64,000 nucleotides of DNA from assembly GCA_041392665.1 (NCBI GenBank), contig JAWKLQ010000011.1, positions 62,001 to 126,000 on the forward strand, written 5' to 3'. The translations under genes and the position numbers were made by a program. Of this stretch, positions 52,505 through 61,692 are shown piece by piece (the first letter of the stretch is position 1; each line of letters begins with the position of its first letter). The notes beneath the pieces are model-generated. The model did no database searches. It saw nothing but the letters and a program-made list of their open reading frames with translations, and was not told the origin of the DNA. This DNA is from Flavilitoribacter sp020436695. Lineage in GTDB: Bacteria; Bacteroidota; Bacteroidia; Chitinophagales; Saprospiraceae.

Positions 52505-54748
52505 ATGGACCGGCATTCCCATGTCAGGAACCTCATCACGCTGCTGTGCCTGCTATACGGCTTTACAGCAAATGCACAGGATCAAACCCTTCCTACCATC
52601 CCCATCGGCACCGATGCTTACCTCCAGTGGGATCGTCTGCCTTACCTGCGCCTCGGCATGCGGGCTTATATGCGTAGTACCTACGATCGAACGGGGAATA
52701 ACCGCACTGCGGATGCCAGCCATTATCTGTATCAGGAAGCCGATAACTTCAATGTTTCGCTGGATGTAAAAAGCCCCGGTGTGCTGTATTTCGTACGCAC
52801 CAATCACTTTCACGGCAGTCCCTGGCATTACGAAGTGGACGGCCGGGATTTTATTGTAAAGGAAACGGCTACGGATGACCCCATCGATGCCAAAAAAAGA
52901 TATACCAATACGACCTTCATCCCGGAAAACCTGTTCCCCAATCCGCTGACCTGGACCTGGGCCATCACCAAAGGAGCTGATCTGATGTGGGTACCCATCC
53001 CCTTTGAGGAAAGTCTGCGGCTAGCCTACTCCCGCACGTATTACGGCACGGGCTATTACATTTACCACACCTTCCCACAGGGAGCGAACTATTTTTCCCG
53101 GCCGCTTACTTCCTGGAAGCAACAGGCTCCGGACCCCAGCGTACTGGATCAGATCAATCGCTCCGGTTCGGATCTGGCCCCGAAAGACCGGATCCTGATC
53201 ATGAAAGATACGATCAGTCTGGGTGCATACGAAACCCGGAAACTTGTTTTGGGCGGTGATGCACAGGCTATCCGGGTACTCGAATTCAAGGTACCCCGAG
53301 AAGAGGCCTATGACTTTGGCAAAACGCGTTTGCGCATCACCTGGGATCGCCGCTGGCACGCCTCGGTGGATGTGCCGCTGGATCTGTTTTTCGGAGCCGG
53401 CCACCTTTACAATCCGGAAGACAAAGAATATCTGGTGAAAGGCTTCCCGCTATCCATTCGCTACGATGCAGATTTTGTGTACCTCTCCTGTTACTGGCCG
53501 ATGCCCTTCTTCGAGTACGCTCAGTTGGAATTGCAGGAAAGACAGGGAAAAGCTTTCGATCAGGTAGAATTGATGATCAAAACCGAACCCTTCAGCGGTT
53601 CCCGGAATGAAGCAGGATATTTCCACGCCACTTACAGCGATCATCCTGAACCTGTAGCTGGAAAAGACCTCACTTTTCTCGATACCGATCAGGTAGAGGG
53701 CGGTGGCCCCTGGACTGGTAATTTTGTGGGTATGAGCTGGACTTTTTCCCATAATGGTGTACTTCGTACCTTGGAAGGAGATCCGCGTTTCTTTTTTGAC
53801 GACAGTCGCACGCCGCAGGCCTGGGGGACAGGCACGGAAGAGTGGGGTGGTGGCGGTGATTACTGGGGTGGTCTGAATATGACCCTGCCCTTCGCCGGGC
53901 ACCCGGTAGGCAAGGAAAAGAAGAAGGCCCAAAATGAACTCGATCTGCTCAATTCTGCTTATCGCTTTCTGATCGCCGACTATTTTCCCTTCGGCAAACG
54001 GGCTGTGATCAATCTGGAACACGGTGGGCATAATTCCGAACCGGAACATTATGAGGGCGTCGTTTACTGGTACGGTGCGCCGGGCGCTACGCTGAAACTA
54101 ACCGATGAACTGAATGTATGCCACGACCTGGATGCCCAACGGCATAATTACAATTCCCCTTCCGCCGAACCGCCCTACGAACTCACTTCCCGCTACGAAT
54201 GGGGGCCGGATACGGATGAAGCGTCCAATTTCGTCAACCGGGAAGAAAACATCAGTGCCCGCCTGTACTACCCGGCTGAAAGTGACGATGTACGTATCAT
54301 GCACGGTACGAGTACTTTCGAGGTAGTGCTTGATCCGGAGAATCTGGGAGTAATGCTGCGCCGTAAATTCGACTACCAATATCCTAACCAACAGGCAAAA
54401 GTATGGATGAAGAACGCTGAAGGGAACGGCGACTGGCAGGAAGCCGGTACCTGGTACACGGCCGGCAGCAATACCTGCTACCATTCTTACCCCAAAGGCC
54501 GGGCTTTTACGGAGGATGAACTAAAACCTACCAATCCGGAAGTAGTGACCAGCAATCGCCGCTGGCGGGAGGAAGAATTTTTGATCGATCATCAGTTGAC
54601 GAAAGGTATTTCCCGGCTGGCCGTAAAGATCGAGTGGGTACCGGACGATAAGCCGTTATGGCCGGGCCAGGCATTTCCGGTGGCTTCTGCCTGGAGCGAG
54701 GGGCGGTATTGGGTGTATTGTTATCAGCTACCTGGCTTGACAAAATAG
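52505..54748 (+). CDS. Secreted DUF2961 / GH172-type glycoside hydrolase
   Basis: A 747-residue exported protein with signal peptide LITLLCLLYGFTANA. The DUF2961 core has FLDTDQVEGGGPWTG, FFDDSRTPQAWGTGTEEWGG, GGDYWGGLN and a second jelly-roll-like half. DUF2961 proteins include GH172 enzymes that act on difructose dianhydrides and on alpha-D-arabinofuranosides/fructofuranosides; several Glu/Asp residues of the GTGTEEW region are candidates for the active site. It stands alone, with no SusC/D or sugar-specific regulator next to it. A neighbour encodes an esterase-like lipoprotein. The true substrate is unknown. Confidence 0.85.
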   Translation: MDRHSHVRNLITLLCLLYGFTANAQDQTLPTIPIGTDAYLQWDRLPYLRLGMRAYMRSTYDRTGNNRTADASHYLYQEADNFNVSLDVKSPGVLYFVRTNHFHGSPWHYEVDGRDFIVKETATDDPIDAKKRYTNTTFIPENLFPNPLTWTWAITKGADLMWVPIPFEESLRLAYSRTYYGTGYYIYHTFPQGANYFSRPLTSWKQQAPDPSVLDQINRSGSDLAPKDRILIMKDTISLGAYETRKLVLGGDAQAIRVLEFKVPREEAYDFGKTRLRITWDRRWHASVDVPLDLFFGAGHLYNPEDKEYLVKGFPLSIRYDADFVYLSCYWPMPFFEYAQLELQERQGKAFDQVELMIKTEPFSGSRNEAGYFHATYSDHPEPVAGKDLTFLDTDQVEGGGPWTGNFVGMSWTFSHNGVLRTLEGDPRFFFDDSRTPQAWGTGTEEWGGGGDYWGGLNMTLPFAGHPVGKEKKKAQNELDLLNSAYRFLIADYFPFGKRAVINLEHGGHNSEPEHYEGVVYWYGAPGATLKLTDELNVCHDLDAQRHNYNSPSAEPPYELTSRYEWGPDTDEASNFVNREENISARLYYPAESDDVRIMHGTSTFEVVLDPENLGVMLRRKFDYQYPNQQAKVWMKNAEGNGDWQEAGTWYTAGSNTCYHSYPKGRAFTEDELKPTNPEVVTSNRRWREEEFLIDHQLTKGISRLAVKIEWVPDDKPLWPGQAFPVASAWSEGRYWVYCYQLPGLTK

Positions 54749-54810
54749 CAGAAGGTTATTCTGAAGACAAATTCATAAATTGAGGGAACTGATATAAAAT
54801 TAAAAAACGC

Positions 54811-56229
54811 ATGAATCTCTTTCTGAATCAATGGTGCACTCTGCGAGGACTGACCCTGCTTTCCTTATTTTTCCTCCTGCCTTCCTGTAAGAAACCCACG
54901 GTTGTTGAGATGCCGGAGCAGACCGAGGATGAAAACGGCTTGCTCACCGATGCCGGTTTGGACTATCCGCTGGATATCATCGCTCCGGAAGAAAACCCGG
55001 ATTGGGTGAGTGGAGCACTTGCTAATTATCAGCCAATCCGTTCCCTTACTTCGGATGCTTCCTTTGAGGACCTTCGCTTTCTGGAGCCCTTGCTGGAGGG
55101 CGTGGATATCGTACAATTGGGAGAAAGTTGCCATGGGGTTCAACAATTTAATCAAGTCAAGACCCGGATCATCAAGTATCTGCACGAAGATCTTGGGTTC
55201 AATGTCATTGCTTTTGAAAGTGGTTTTTTCGATTGCGCCTATACGAACGAAAACCTAATCAAGCCTAACGCCATCGCAAACTATTTGATGGAAAGTGCCA
55301 TTTTTGACGTATGGCACACAGCTGAAGTGGAAGAATTATTCGAATACATTGCTGAAACCCGGGCAACCGATCACCCCTTGGTGCTGGCCGGGTTTGACAT
55401 TCAGTTCAGTTCGGATTCAGGCCGGTACCGGGCTGCATTTTTCAGGGACCTGCTCGAACGTTTCGATGCTGCTTATGCAGAGGAGATCTATGCTTTTGAT
55501 ACCAATTATCAAAACCGATATCGCAAAGCAGGTTTTGTTGAGTATCTGGAAGAAAATCTGGAAAGTATTACAACGCAATATTCTGACCTGGCCGATTTCT
55601 TTGAAGCACTTCTGGAAAAGAACGGTGCGGAGCCTTTGCTAGAGACTACCCGGGGACAGATCATGATCGCCCATCAAACTGCAAAGAATGTGGCCAACAA
55701 TGCAGTTATGGAACAGTATTATAATTCCGGGGCTGTTCAGACCTCATCCGAACTCAGAGATCATGAAATGGCCAACAACCTGATCAATCTGAAGGAACAC
55801 ATCTATCCCAATGAAAAAATAATCGTTTGGGCCCATAATTTTCACATCAGGCATAATCACGCAGCAGTGTCAGGCCCCGTTTATACCGGTTACAGTACTA
55901 TGGGATTATGGCTGCATGAATATTTTAGCGAAAAGATGTATACGGTCGGCCTCTATATGTATACAGGGAAAGCAGCGCATAATGATCAACGTATCTTCGC
56001 GGTGAGTGCAGCCAAAAGTGGCAGCCTGGAATCGATCATGCATCGCACTTTGGTTAAGTACTCGTTCCTTGATTTCAGGTATTTACCCACATCGGTAGAA
56101 AATGTCTGGGTGTCTCGCCCTTTATTCAGTAAGCATTGGGGAACTACAGATATGACTATGGTCCACAATGCCCAATACGATGGTATCATTTTTATTCAGG
56201 ATGTAAGACCGCCGAAATATCTCAGGTGA
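54811..56229 (+). CDS. Erythromycin-esterase-family lipoprotein
   Basis: A 472-residue protein with a lipoprotein signal (LLSLFFLLPSC, Cys26). The body matches the erythromycin esterase family: VQLGESCHGVQQFNQVKTRI has the GExxHG-type motif with Glu and His, and VIAFESGFFDC and IVWAHNFHIRHNHA supply further conserved acidic and His residues. Known members hydrolyse macrolide lactones or related esters, but most environmental ones have other substrates. Being lipid-anchored in the envelope, it would act outside the cytoplasm. It ends just before a palindrome that recalls the IS1182 end. Confidence 0.85.
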   Translation: MNLFLNQWCTLRGLTLLSLFFLLPSCKKPTVVEMPEQTEDENGLLTDAGLDYPLDIIAPEENPDWVSGALANYQPIRSLTSDASFEDLRFLEPLLEGVDIVQLGESCHGVQQFNQVKTRIIKYLHEDLGFNVIAFESGFFDCAYTNENLIKPNAIANYLMESAIFDVWHTAEVEELFEYIAETRATDHPLVLAGFDIQFSSDSGRYRAAFFRDLLERFDAAYAEEIYAFDTNYQNRYRKAGFVEYLEENLESITTQYSDLADFFEALLEKNGAEPLLETTRGQIMIAHQTAKNVANNAVMEQYYNSGAVQTSSELRDHEMANNLINLKEHIYPNEKIIVWAHNFHIRHNHAAVSGPVYTGYSTMGLWLHEYFSEKMYTVGLYMYTGKAAHNDQRIFAVSAAKSGSLESIMHRTLVKYSFLDFRYLPTSVENVWVSRPLFSKHWGTTDMTMVHNAQYDGIIFIQDVRPPKYLR

Positions 56230-56242
56230 AAATGCCGGGATT

Positions 56243-56298
56243 GAGGCTGTCTCATAAGTCAACGTAAGCACGTTGGTGCAAAAATGACTTATGAGACA
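56243..56298. repeat. Palindrome with an IS1182-like end sequence, between convergent genes
   Basis: TGTCTCATAAGTC (56248-56260) pairs perfectly with GACTTATGAGACA (56286-56298). An inner stem AACG...CGTT lies in the loop. The left side begins GAGGCTGTCTCA, identical to the terminus of the IS at 34.1 kb before diverging. No U-run follows. It is probably a relic or non-autonomous derivative of a related element; a terminator role for both convergent genes is possible. Confidence 0.55.
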
Positions 56299-56312
56299 CG
56301 CGTAATCGCACA

Positions 56313-56900
56313 TCAAAACCGGTACCCCAAATGTAAAGTAGCAAACATCGTAAGCGGAGCGATCGCATACTCGATCTGCTCCAGGGTATTACTTCCGGCT
56401 ATTTTCGCCGTGTAACCGATGCCCGCCCAGGGTTTGAGGTAGAGGCGATCACCGAAGATGGGCCAGGTATAACCTGCATAGCCCATCACCAGACTATTGG
56501 TGTAATTTTCTTCCCCGACCAGCGACGTATTTTTGATCCGGTATTTTTGCACTCCGATCTGGGTGCCCACGAACCACTTCCGGTGCACTTCAGAAAAGTG
56601 GTATTCCCCAAAAATACCCCAACCCTGACCCAGGCGGACATCCCATCCTTTTCCTTTGTTATTGGCATTCAGATCGACCAGCAGGTCGGGAAAGTCCATC
56701 GCATAGGCACCTATTCCCAACAGTAGATGATCACTGTTCTTGGGCTTGACCCGAAAGTGCACACCGTATCCGCTAAAGACAAAAGTGGCGGGGTCAATTT
56801 CCAGTGAAAACTCCGTCCTTGATTCATTTTGAGGCGATTGCCCCAAAGTGAATGCTAGTGAGGTGAACATAAAAGCAATAGTAATGAAGATCGTTTTCAT
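56313..56900 (-). CDS. Predicted outer-membrane beta-barrel protein
   Basis: A 195-residue exported protein with signal peptide IFITIAFMFTSLAFTLG. The mature part alternates amphipathic strands (ATFVFSGYGVHFRVKP, HLLLGIGAYAMDF, YLKPWAGIGYTAKI) and ends in an aromatic residue (HLGYRF), as outer-membrane barrels do. No specific family is recognised. An Rrf2 regulator gene lies just upstream on the same strand, and both promoters contain a similar dyad, so the barrel is likely an Rrf2 target. Confidence 0.7.
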   Translation of the reverse strand: MKTIFITIAFMFTSLAFTLGQSPQNESRTEFSLEIDPATFVFSGYGVHFRVKPKNSDHLLLGIGAYAMDFPDLLVDLNANNKGKGWDVRLGQGWGIFGEYHFSEVHRKWFVGTQIGVQKYRIKNTSLVGEENYTNSLVMGYAGYTWPIFGDRLYLKPWAGIGYTAKIAGSNTLEQIEYAIAPLTMFATLHLGYRF

Positions 56901-56916
56901 AATTGATAAAAATTAT

Positions 56917-56943
56917 AAACTAAATATTCATTATATCTAGTTT
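56917..56943. promoter_or_regulatory. Probable Rrf2 operator before the beta-barrel gene
   Basis: AAACTAAATAT (56917-56927) and ATATCTAGTTT (56933-56943) form an inverted repeat matching at 10 of 11 pairs over a 5-base spacer. It lies 16 bases upstream of the minus-strand start at 56900. A related half-site sits in the Rrf2 promoter. Confidence 0.65.
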
Positions 56944-56956
56944 CAGTGAAAAAAAT

Positions 56957-57385
56957 TTATTTCCCCATTTCGATCAGGATCTCTTCGATCGTTTTGATCG
57001 CGAGCGCCTGCTTCATTTCTTCTTCCGCATTTTCCAAAATGGCCGCTACCGACCGCTGGGCATTATCCGGTCGTTTTCCCCGGGCCAGGATATCAAAAGA
57101 GGTATTGAAGAGATGCCGGCCTCTTTCCACGCTTTCCAGAATATCCAGGATCGTGATCTCGGCCGGTTGTTTCAATAACCGGATACCGCCTTGCTTTCCT
57201 TCTTTGGTTTCGATAATACCGGATTGCATCAGACTCTGCAGGATCTTCACCAGGGTTGGTTTTGGGATATTGAGTATCTCTGAGATCATAGTCGTGGATA
57301 AAAATTCATACTGTCCCTGCCGGATCTTATCGGCGATGAAGATCACTACCAGTATTGATTTGGTGAAGGAAGATGAATACGCCAT
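56957..57385 (-). CDS. Rrf2-family transcriptional regulator
   Basis: A 142-residue winged-helix protein. SILVVIFIADKIRQGQ, TTMISEILNIPKPTLVKILQ (recognition helix) and SGIIETKEGKQGGIRLLKQP (wing) follow the Rrf2 pattern, then the dimer helix. The three-Cys cluster that binds Fe-S in IscR or NsrR is absent, so it is an Fe-S-free member that senses something else. It is upstream of the beta-barrel gene on the same strand, 56 bases apart. A dyad in its own promoter suggests autoregulation. Confidence 0.88.
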   Translation of the reverse strand: MAYSSSFTKSILVVIFIADKIRQGQYEFLSTTMISEILNIPKPTLVKILQSLMQSGIIETKEGKQGGIRLLKQPAEITILDILESVERGRHLFNTSFDILARGKRPDNAQRSVAAILENAEEEMKQALAIKTIEEILIEMGK

Positions 57386-57418
57386 TCGATATATAATGTA
57401 TATTTAGTTTGAAATGTA
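57384..57418 (-). promoter_or_regulatory. Probable Rrf2 autoregulatory site and -7 box
   Basis: On the minus strand, AAACTAAATAT (plus 57400-57410) is identical to the half-site at 56917. The opposite arm (57384-57394) is weaker, matching 7 of 11. TACATTTC (plus 57411-57418), one base off the TAnnTTTG -7 consensus, abuts it. The site reaches the Rrf2 start codon. Confidence 0.55.
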
Positions 57419-57505
57419 TTCCTTTTTCTTTTGAGATGCAAGAAGGGAAATAAAAAAATCCCAAATGAACAATTGACATTTCGGGAATAACTGGCATCAT
57501 GCTAA

Positions 57506-60500
57506 CTATAACCTTCCGGTATAGAAAAACGGAGCCCAATAGAAAGGATGCTCATAGCCTGTCATGTCTTGGCCCGCCGTTCGGAGCCGGATATTTCGGA
57601 GTGTACTACCGTCGCTTTCTTTCTCTTTTTTCAAAGTTTCAGTAATAGCCTCCGGAGATAATCCGCGTAAACTTTCCCGGGCGTGGGTAATAGCCCCGGC
57701 CGGATTCCCATGCCGTCTCAGATGTTGATAAAGATACTGCATGAACAGAGCAGTGGAAACATCATCCACCGACCACAAGCTGGTAATAGCCGACCGGGCA
57801 CCGGCAGCCAGCAGCCCACGGGTAAGTCCGATCACCTCATCACCGTTGGTCGGATCACTTTTACCGCTTTCGCAGGCACTGAGAACGACGAGGTCGGCTT
57901 TCATGCGGATACCCATCAACTCAAAAAGGTTAAGCTCATCTTTCCCCGCCAGATAGATGGCCGATGAGAGGGGCGTTTCTTCCGAAAGATCGCCGTGGGT
58001 AGCCAGATGTATTATGTTGGCCTGGGGGATCTCAGCGCGGATACGACTTTCTGTGGCATCGTCCCCGAGAATGGGGACAGCATCGAATATGGAAGCTATT
58101 GAACGAGCTTCCATTGCTGCTGCAGGCAGATCACCGGTAGGATTACCAATACAGAGCAAGTTGACCTGCTTTGGGATGGTGATCTCGCGGAAGAATTGTA
58201 ATGTAGATGCACTGGGTAGCATACTGATCAGCCGCCCGTCTCCCAGATACTTACCCGCAAACGGCAAGGCATGGAAAGGAATAAGATGCAACCGGCCATA
58301 AGGTGCAATGTAAAGTTCGGAGTACCGGTAGATCAGATCTGCTACCGGCTGCAACAGTAAGCGGGCGAGGTGCGCGGATGCTGTCCGATAGTTTTCTTTT
58401 TTCCGCAATTGCTGATATAGTGCCAGTGCCGTTCGGTCTAATTCTTCATCAGAAAGTTTTTTCCATTCGGCCGCCTGTAGTCCTTTGGCAGATACCGCCC
58501 AGATGAACAGGTCGTCCTCATCGTAGGCATAGCTGATCAGCAACTGCCGGTCATTCAACTCCCGGCGGATATCACCGATCTCCAGAACCTGTGCCTGACC
58601 TTCGGCTAACTGGTGAAAGCCGGGATACCGCTGTATTAGCTGATCTTCCAGTTTTTCCAGTTCCTGCTGTGCCTGGTCGATTTTCCGGATCAGTTCCTCC
58701 TGCCGCTCGGTTTGGTCATTTCTGCCGGCGACAGCTGCCAGGTTCTTCCAGGCCTGTAGCTGGGCATTGACCGTTTGCCAATGCGGAAGCAGTTTATTTT
58801 CACTACTCTTATTTTTAAGTGTTTGCGTATTCAGAGAAAGCAGGTCCAGCAAGGCCCTCCCTTTGCCGAGTTCGCTGTAGTGAAAAGCCAGGTGGCCGTT
58901 TTCCTGCCGAAAGGCGAGCCGGGTACCGAGATGATAAAGGAACTGGGTGCTTCGGTCATTGCTGATGGCCGTTTTTAATTCATCCCGGCTCAGTTGATTG
59001 CGGCGCAGATCGAGTGCCGAAAGTGCCTGATCACAGTATTGTAGTGCTTTTTCGTATTGTTCCAATCCCTCATACAGTTCGGCCAGGGCACTACCCATTT
59101 TCCAGGGAGTTGGATGCCGTAGCCACCAATCTGCATCCTCCAGCTCACACCGCTTTTGCCAGGCGATCTCTGCCCGGTAGTATTCCTGCAACTGTATCCA
59201 CATCAACAATGCCTGTTCCCAATGATATCGGAGTTCCTGGATGGCTACAGTTGCGTTATTTATGCTATCTCCTTGGTTCGAGGTCGATCCGGCAAGGGGC
59301 GGTAATTTGGCTTCTAAAAGCTCCAGGTGAAGTTTGTACGCAATTATTGCTTCCGGATACTGCTTCCGGTCGGCCCAAAGAATAGCTTCAAAAAAATGTT
59401 GCTTTTCAGGTGGCAGACCGGAAATTGCCTGCATCGATGTTTCCCAGTAAGCTGAGGCGGAAGAAGCATGCCCGGACCTTCTCGCGGCCTTATAATGCCA
59501 GTATGGAACATAGAAAAGCGTCTGTTGCTGCAGGCTGTCAGCTATTTGTTTGAAAGTTAAGAATTGCACCAATTCAGGCGTAGGCTCGGCGGTGGGCGGT
59601 GCTATTTGAGCCTGCCATTGCGATATAAAACCAGCCAGCTTTTTGGCAAAATGTGCTACCTGTAACGGGCTTTCCAGCCGGTTGGCGGTAGAATAGCCGT
59701 CAATTGCCAGCAAAAATGCAAACTGGATGAGCATAGCCCCATGCGGATGTTCGGGCATCCATTGGCGAGGCAGTTGTTGTACCAGCTCCAGGAAACCTTC
59801 GGCCGCCCGGTCGATCAGGATCAACGCACTGTGATCATCACCAACCGCCTCCAGTAGACGTGCCTGGTCTACGGTATTTTGCAGAGCGTTAATGGGGGCT
59901 CTCAGTTCCGTAAATAGCTGCCGGGCCGCAGTGTAAGCCGCTTTTGCTGCCTCAAAATTCCCTCTGCGCAAAAAGAGATGGCGAGCCAGCCGATTGAGCA
60001 ACATGCCAAGGCTCAGCGTGTAATTCAGGTCATCCGACCAGCGGCCCCATCGACCGATGACAGCGGCTATTTTACGGCATTCTTCGAAACGACCGGTTTC
60101 CAGATTGAGGAATATGGTAAAGACACGAGCTAATCCTACTCCGCGATAATCTTCCGTTTTTCGAAAGTTAATCTCGGCCTTGCGAACGAGTTCCTGTGCC
60201 TTTTGCCAGCTATTTTCCTGCACCGCCAGATAGGCCAGGCGCAGTTTTGCCGTGGCCAGGGCTCTATAACTGGAATCTTCCTGCCAGATCAAGGCCGCTT
60301 TTTGGTATAGTCTTCGGGCCGCAGTGATATCGACTGCCGAAACCGGCGGGAATTCACGGGCCTCTATCTGTTCCGGCAAGGCTGAGCTTTCCGTGGCGGT
60401 AGTGATCAGGGAAAACCCCCAGGCTTGTGGGTCCAAACCGTTACTTAGCAACAGATCGCCCTGTCGTATGAGGCATTGGGCCAGCAAATGGCGGTCTGTT

Positions 60501-61201
60501 TCTTTTTCAGCGGCTTTTTGTAAGGTGTTGATCTGTGCCCGGGCTGCTTTTGTCTCGCCGATGCGTCTCAATAGATCTGCTTTCAACAATCCGGGTGAAA
60601 AATATAGAGCGCCGCCGGAATGGATAGGAGCACCATTCTCATAACTTTCCAGCAAGTCCAGTGATTGTCGGAAAGTTTTCCTCAGTTCATCCGACAAGTT
60701 ATCGTTATTCCAGTAACGGGCAAGATTCCGGGCAGTGGGTATTCCTATCAGAATATTTTCGATAAAAGCAAGGAAAGTAGCTGTTTCATCCTTTATCGTT
60801 CTGGCTTCAGGGAAAGGACCCGGAGCTGCATCCAAATCGTTGTCTGGCAAGCAACGGGCACGAACTTCCAACCCGGCTTCGACGGTTCCGTCGAGTTTGG
60901 CAAAATTTCGTTCAAAGGAGCAGAGCTTTTGAACCGCTGACCGTATCGAGCGGAGATCCGTACCTGCGCTTGCAGAAATCGCCCAACAGCAGGCTGCCGC
61001 TTTTCGGAGCTGTCCCCGGAGTAGATGGACCAAAGCAAGATATAGTTGTGCCTGGTCCCTATCCTTAGCAGTGTTGGCATCCTGAAATGCCTTTTTCGCT
61101 AAGGCTGAAGCCTGCCGGAAATCGCCACGGCCTTCTTCTCTAAGTAAGGTGGCACCAAGTGCCTGTAGCACATCCTGCGGCAGGGGTGTGGGTAGGTTCA
61201 T
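57506..61201 (-). CDS. TPR-CHAT domain protein (caspase-like peptidase)
   Basis: A 1231-residue cytoplasmic protein. Residues 1 to about 830 are helical TPR-like repeats (for example DRDQAQLYLALVHLLRGQL and LYEGLEQYEKALQYCDQAL), then a coiled coil near 840-900. The C-terminal CHAT domain has the catalytic dyad: His1069 in IIHLATHGD and Cys1110 in VVLSACESGK, both retained, followed by GLLAAGARSAITSLW and a C-terminal FYWAPFFYTG. CHAT proteases are separase/caspase relatives; some are conflict-system effectors activated by a partner. No partner is next to it. It is divergent from a Gfo/Idh/MocA gene and ends near Rrf2. Confidence 0.9.
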   Translation of the reverse strand: MNLPTPLPQDVLQALGATLLREEGRGDFRQASALAKKAFQDANTAKDRDQAQLYLALVHLLRGQLRKAAACCWAISASAGTDLRSIRSAVQKLCSFERNFAKLDGTVEAGLEVRARCLPDNDLDAAPGPFPEARTIKDETATFLAFIENILIGIPTARNLARYWNNDNLSDELRKTFRQSLDLLESYENGAPIHSGGALYFSPGLLKADLLRRIGETKAARAQINTLQKAAEKETDRHLLAQCLIRQGDLLLSNGLDPQAWGFSLITTATESSALPEQIEAREFPPVSAVDITAARRLYQKAALIWQEDSSYRALATAKLRLAYLAVQENSWQKAQELVRKAEINFRKTEDYRGVGLARVFTIFLNLETGRFEECRKIAAVIGRWGRWSDDLNYTLSLGMLLNRLARHLFLRRGNFEAAKAAYTAARQLFTELRAPINALQNTVDQARLLEAVGDDHSALILIDRAAEGFLELVQQLPRQWMPEHPHGAMLIQFAFLLAIDGYSTANRLESPLQVAHFAKKLAGFISQWQAQIAPPTAEPTPELVQFLTFKQIADSLQQQTLFYVPYWHYKAARRSGHASSASAYWETSMQAISGLPPEKQHFFEAILWADRKQYPEAIIAYKLHLELLEAKLPPLAGSTSNQGDSINNATVAIQELRYHWEQALLMWIQLQEYYRAEIAWQKRCELEDADWWLRHPTPWKMGSALAELYEGLEQYEKALQYCDQALSALDLRRNQLSRDELKTAISNDRSTQFLYHLGTRLAFRQENGHLAFHYSELGKGRALLDLLSLNTQTLKNKSSENKLLPHWQTVNAQLQAWKNLAAVAGRNDQTERQEELIRKIDQAQQELEKLEDQLIQRYPGFHQLAEGQAQVLEIGDIRRELNDRQLLISYAYDEDDLFIWAVSAKGLQAAEWKKLSDEELDRTALALYQQLRKKENYRTASAHLARLLLQPVADLIYRYSELYIAPYGRLHLIPFHALPFAGKYLGDGRLISMLPSASTLQFFREITIPKQVNLLCIGNPTGDLPAAAMEARSIASIFDAVPILGDDATESRIRAEIPQANIIHLATHGDLSEETPLSSAIYLAGKDELNLFELMGIRMKADLVVLSACESGKSDPTNGDEVIGLTRGLLAAGARSAITSLWSVDDVSTALFMQYLYQHLRRHGNPAGAITHARESLRGLSPEAITETLKKEKESDGSTLRNIRLRTAGQDMTGYEHPFYWAPFFYTGRL

Positions 61202-61692
61202 CCGGTATTTGAATCTGTTGTAGGTTTTTGGTCATATATAGTGCAACAATGATGAGTTGGCTTGCTGTAATGGTACGGATAGATGGTTCCATGGCTAATA
61301 TGGTTAGTATGGCTGAACTTTCCAGCCATACTAACCATATCAACCGTTTAGCCATTAGCCCAATCATCTTAGTTGCAGGTCGATCACGGTTTCACTTATT
61401 CTGCCTAATAACTAATACTTGGTTGACAAAACTATACAATCTAATCGTTAAGATAAGCAAATCTATTCCTATCTTCCCGGTAAGCAGCAGCTGTATACAG
61501 GTGAATGATGGGAAACATTAAAAAATTCACATTTTACTACTATCTTGTAGGTCGCAAAAAATTGGGGCTGCAACAGTACCTCTCCACCCGCCCCGGGAAA
61601 GTAGTGGTCAATAGTGCGGTCAGCGTCAAAGAAATGAATGCAACTGACCTTCAATTGCAAATCAACCTCCTTCACCATAAAAAAAACAAAAA
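61202..61692. other. Intergenic region between divergent CHAT and oxidoreductase genes
   Basis: About 490 bases without a credible gene. It holds a strong hairpin at 61298-61340 and must contain two divergent promoters. Short frames near 61505 and 61140 have poor composition and no start context and are not called. Confidence 0.5.
61298..61340. repeat. Perfect 18-bp inverted repeat
   Basis: ATATGGTTAGTATGGCTG (61298-61315) pairs perfectly with its complement (61323-61340) over a 7-base spacer. The left arm is itself built of ATGGYT steps. It lies about 100 bases upstream of the CHAT start and could be a regulator site or a mobile palindrome. Confidence 0.8.

Noticed and set aside
57506..61201. 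Direct functional link of the CHAT protease with the EAD11-like membrane protein
   Set aside because: They are 16 kb apart on opposite strands and the CHAT protein shows no EAD11-like segment, so no pairing can be claimed.
61140..61367. Minus-strand frame of 75 codons with hydrophobic start, upstream of the CHAT gene
   Set aside because: It spans the 18-bp hairpin and overlaps the CHAT N-terminus in another frame; the hydrophobic look comes from the palindrome.
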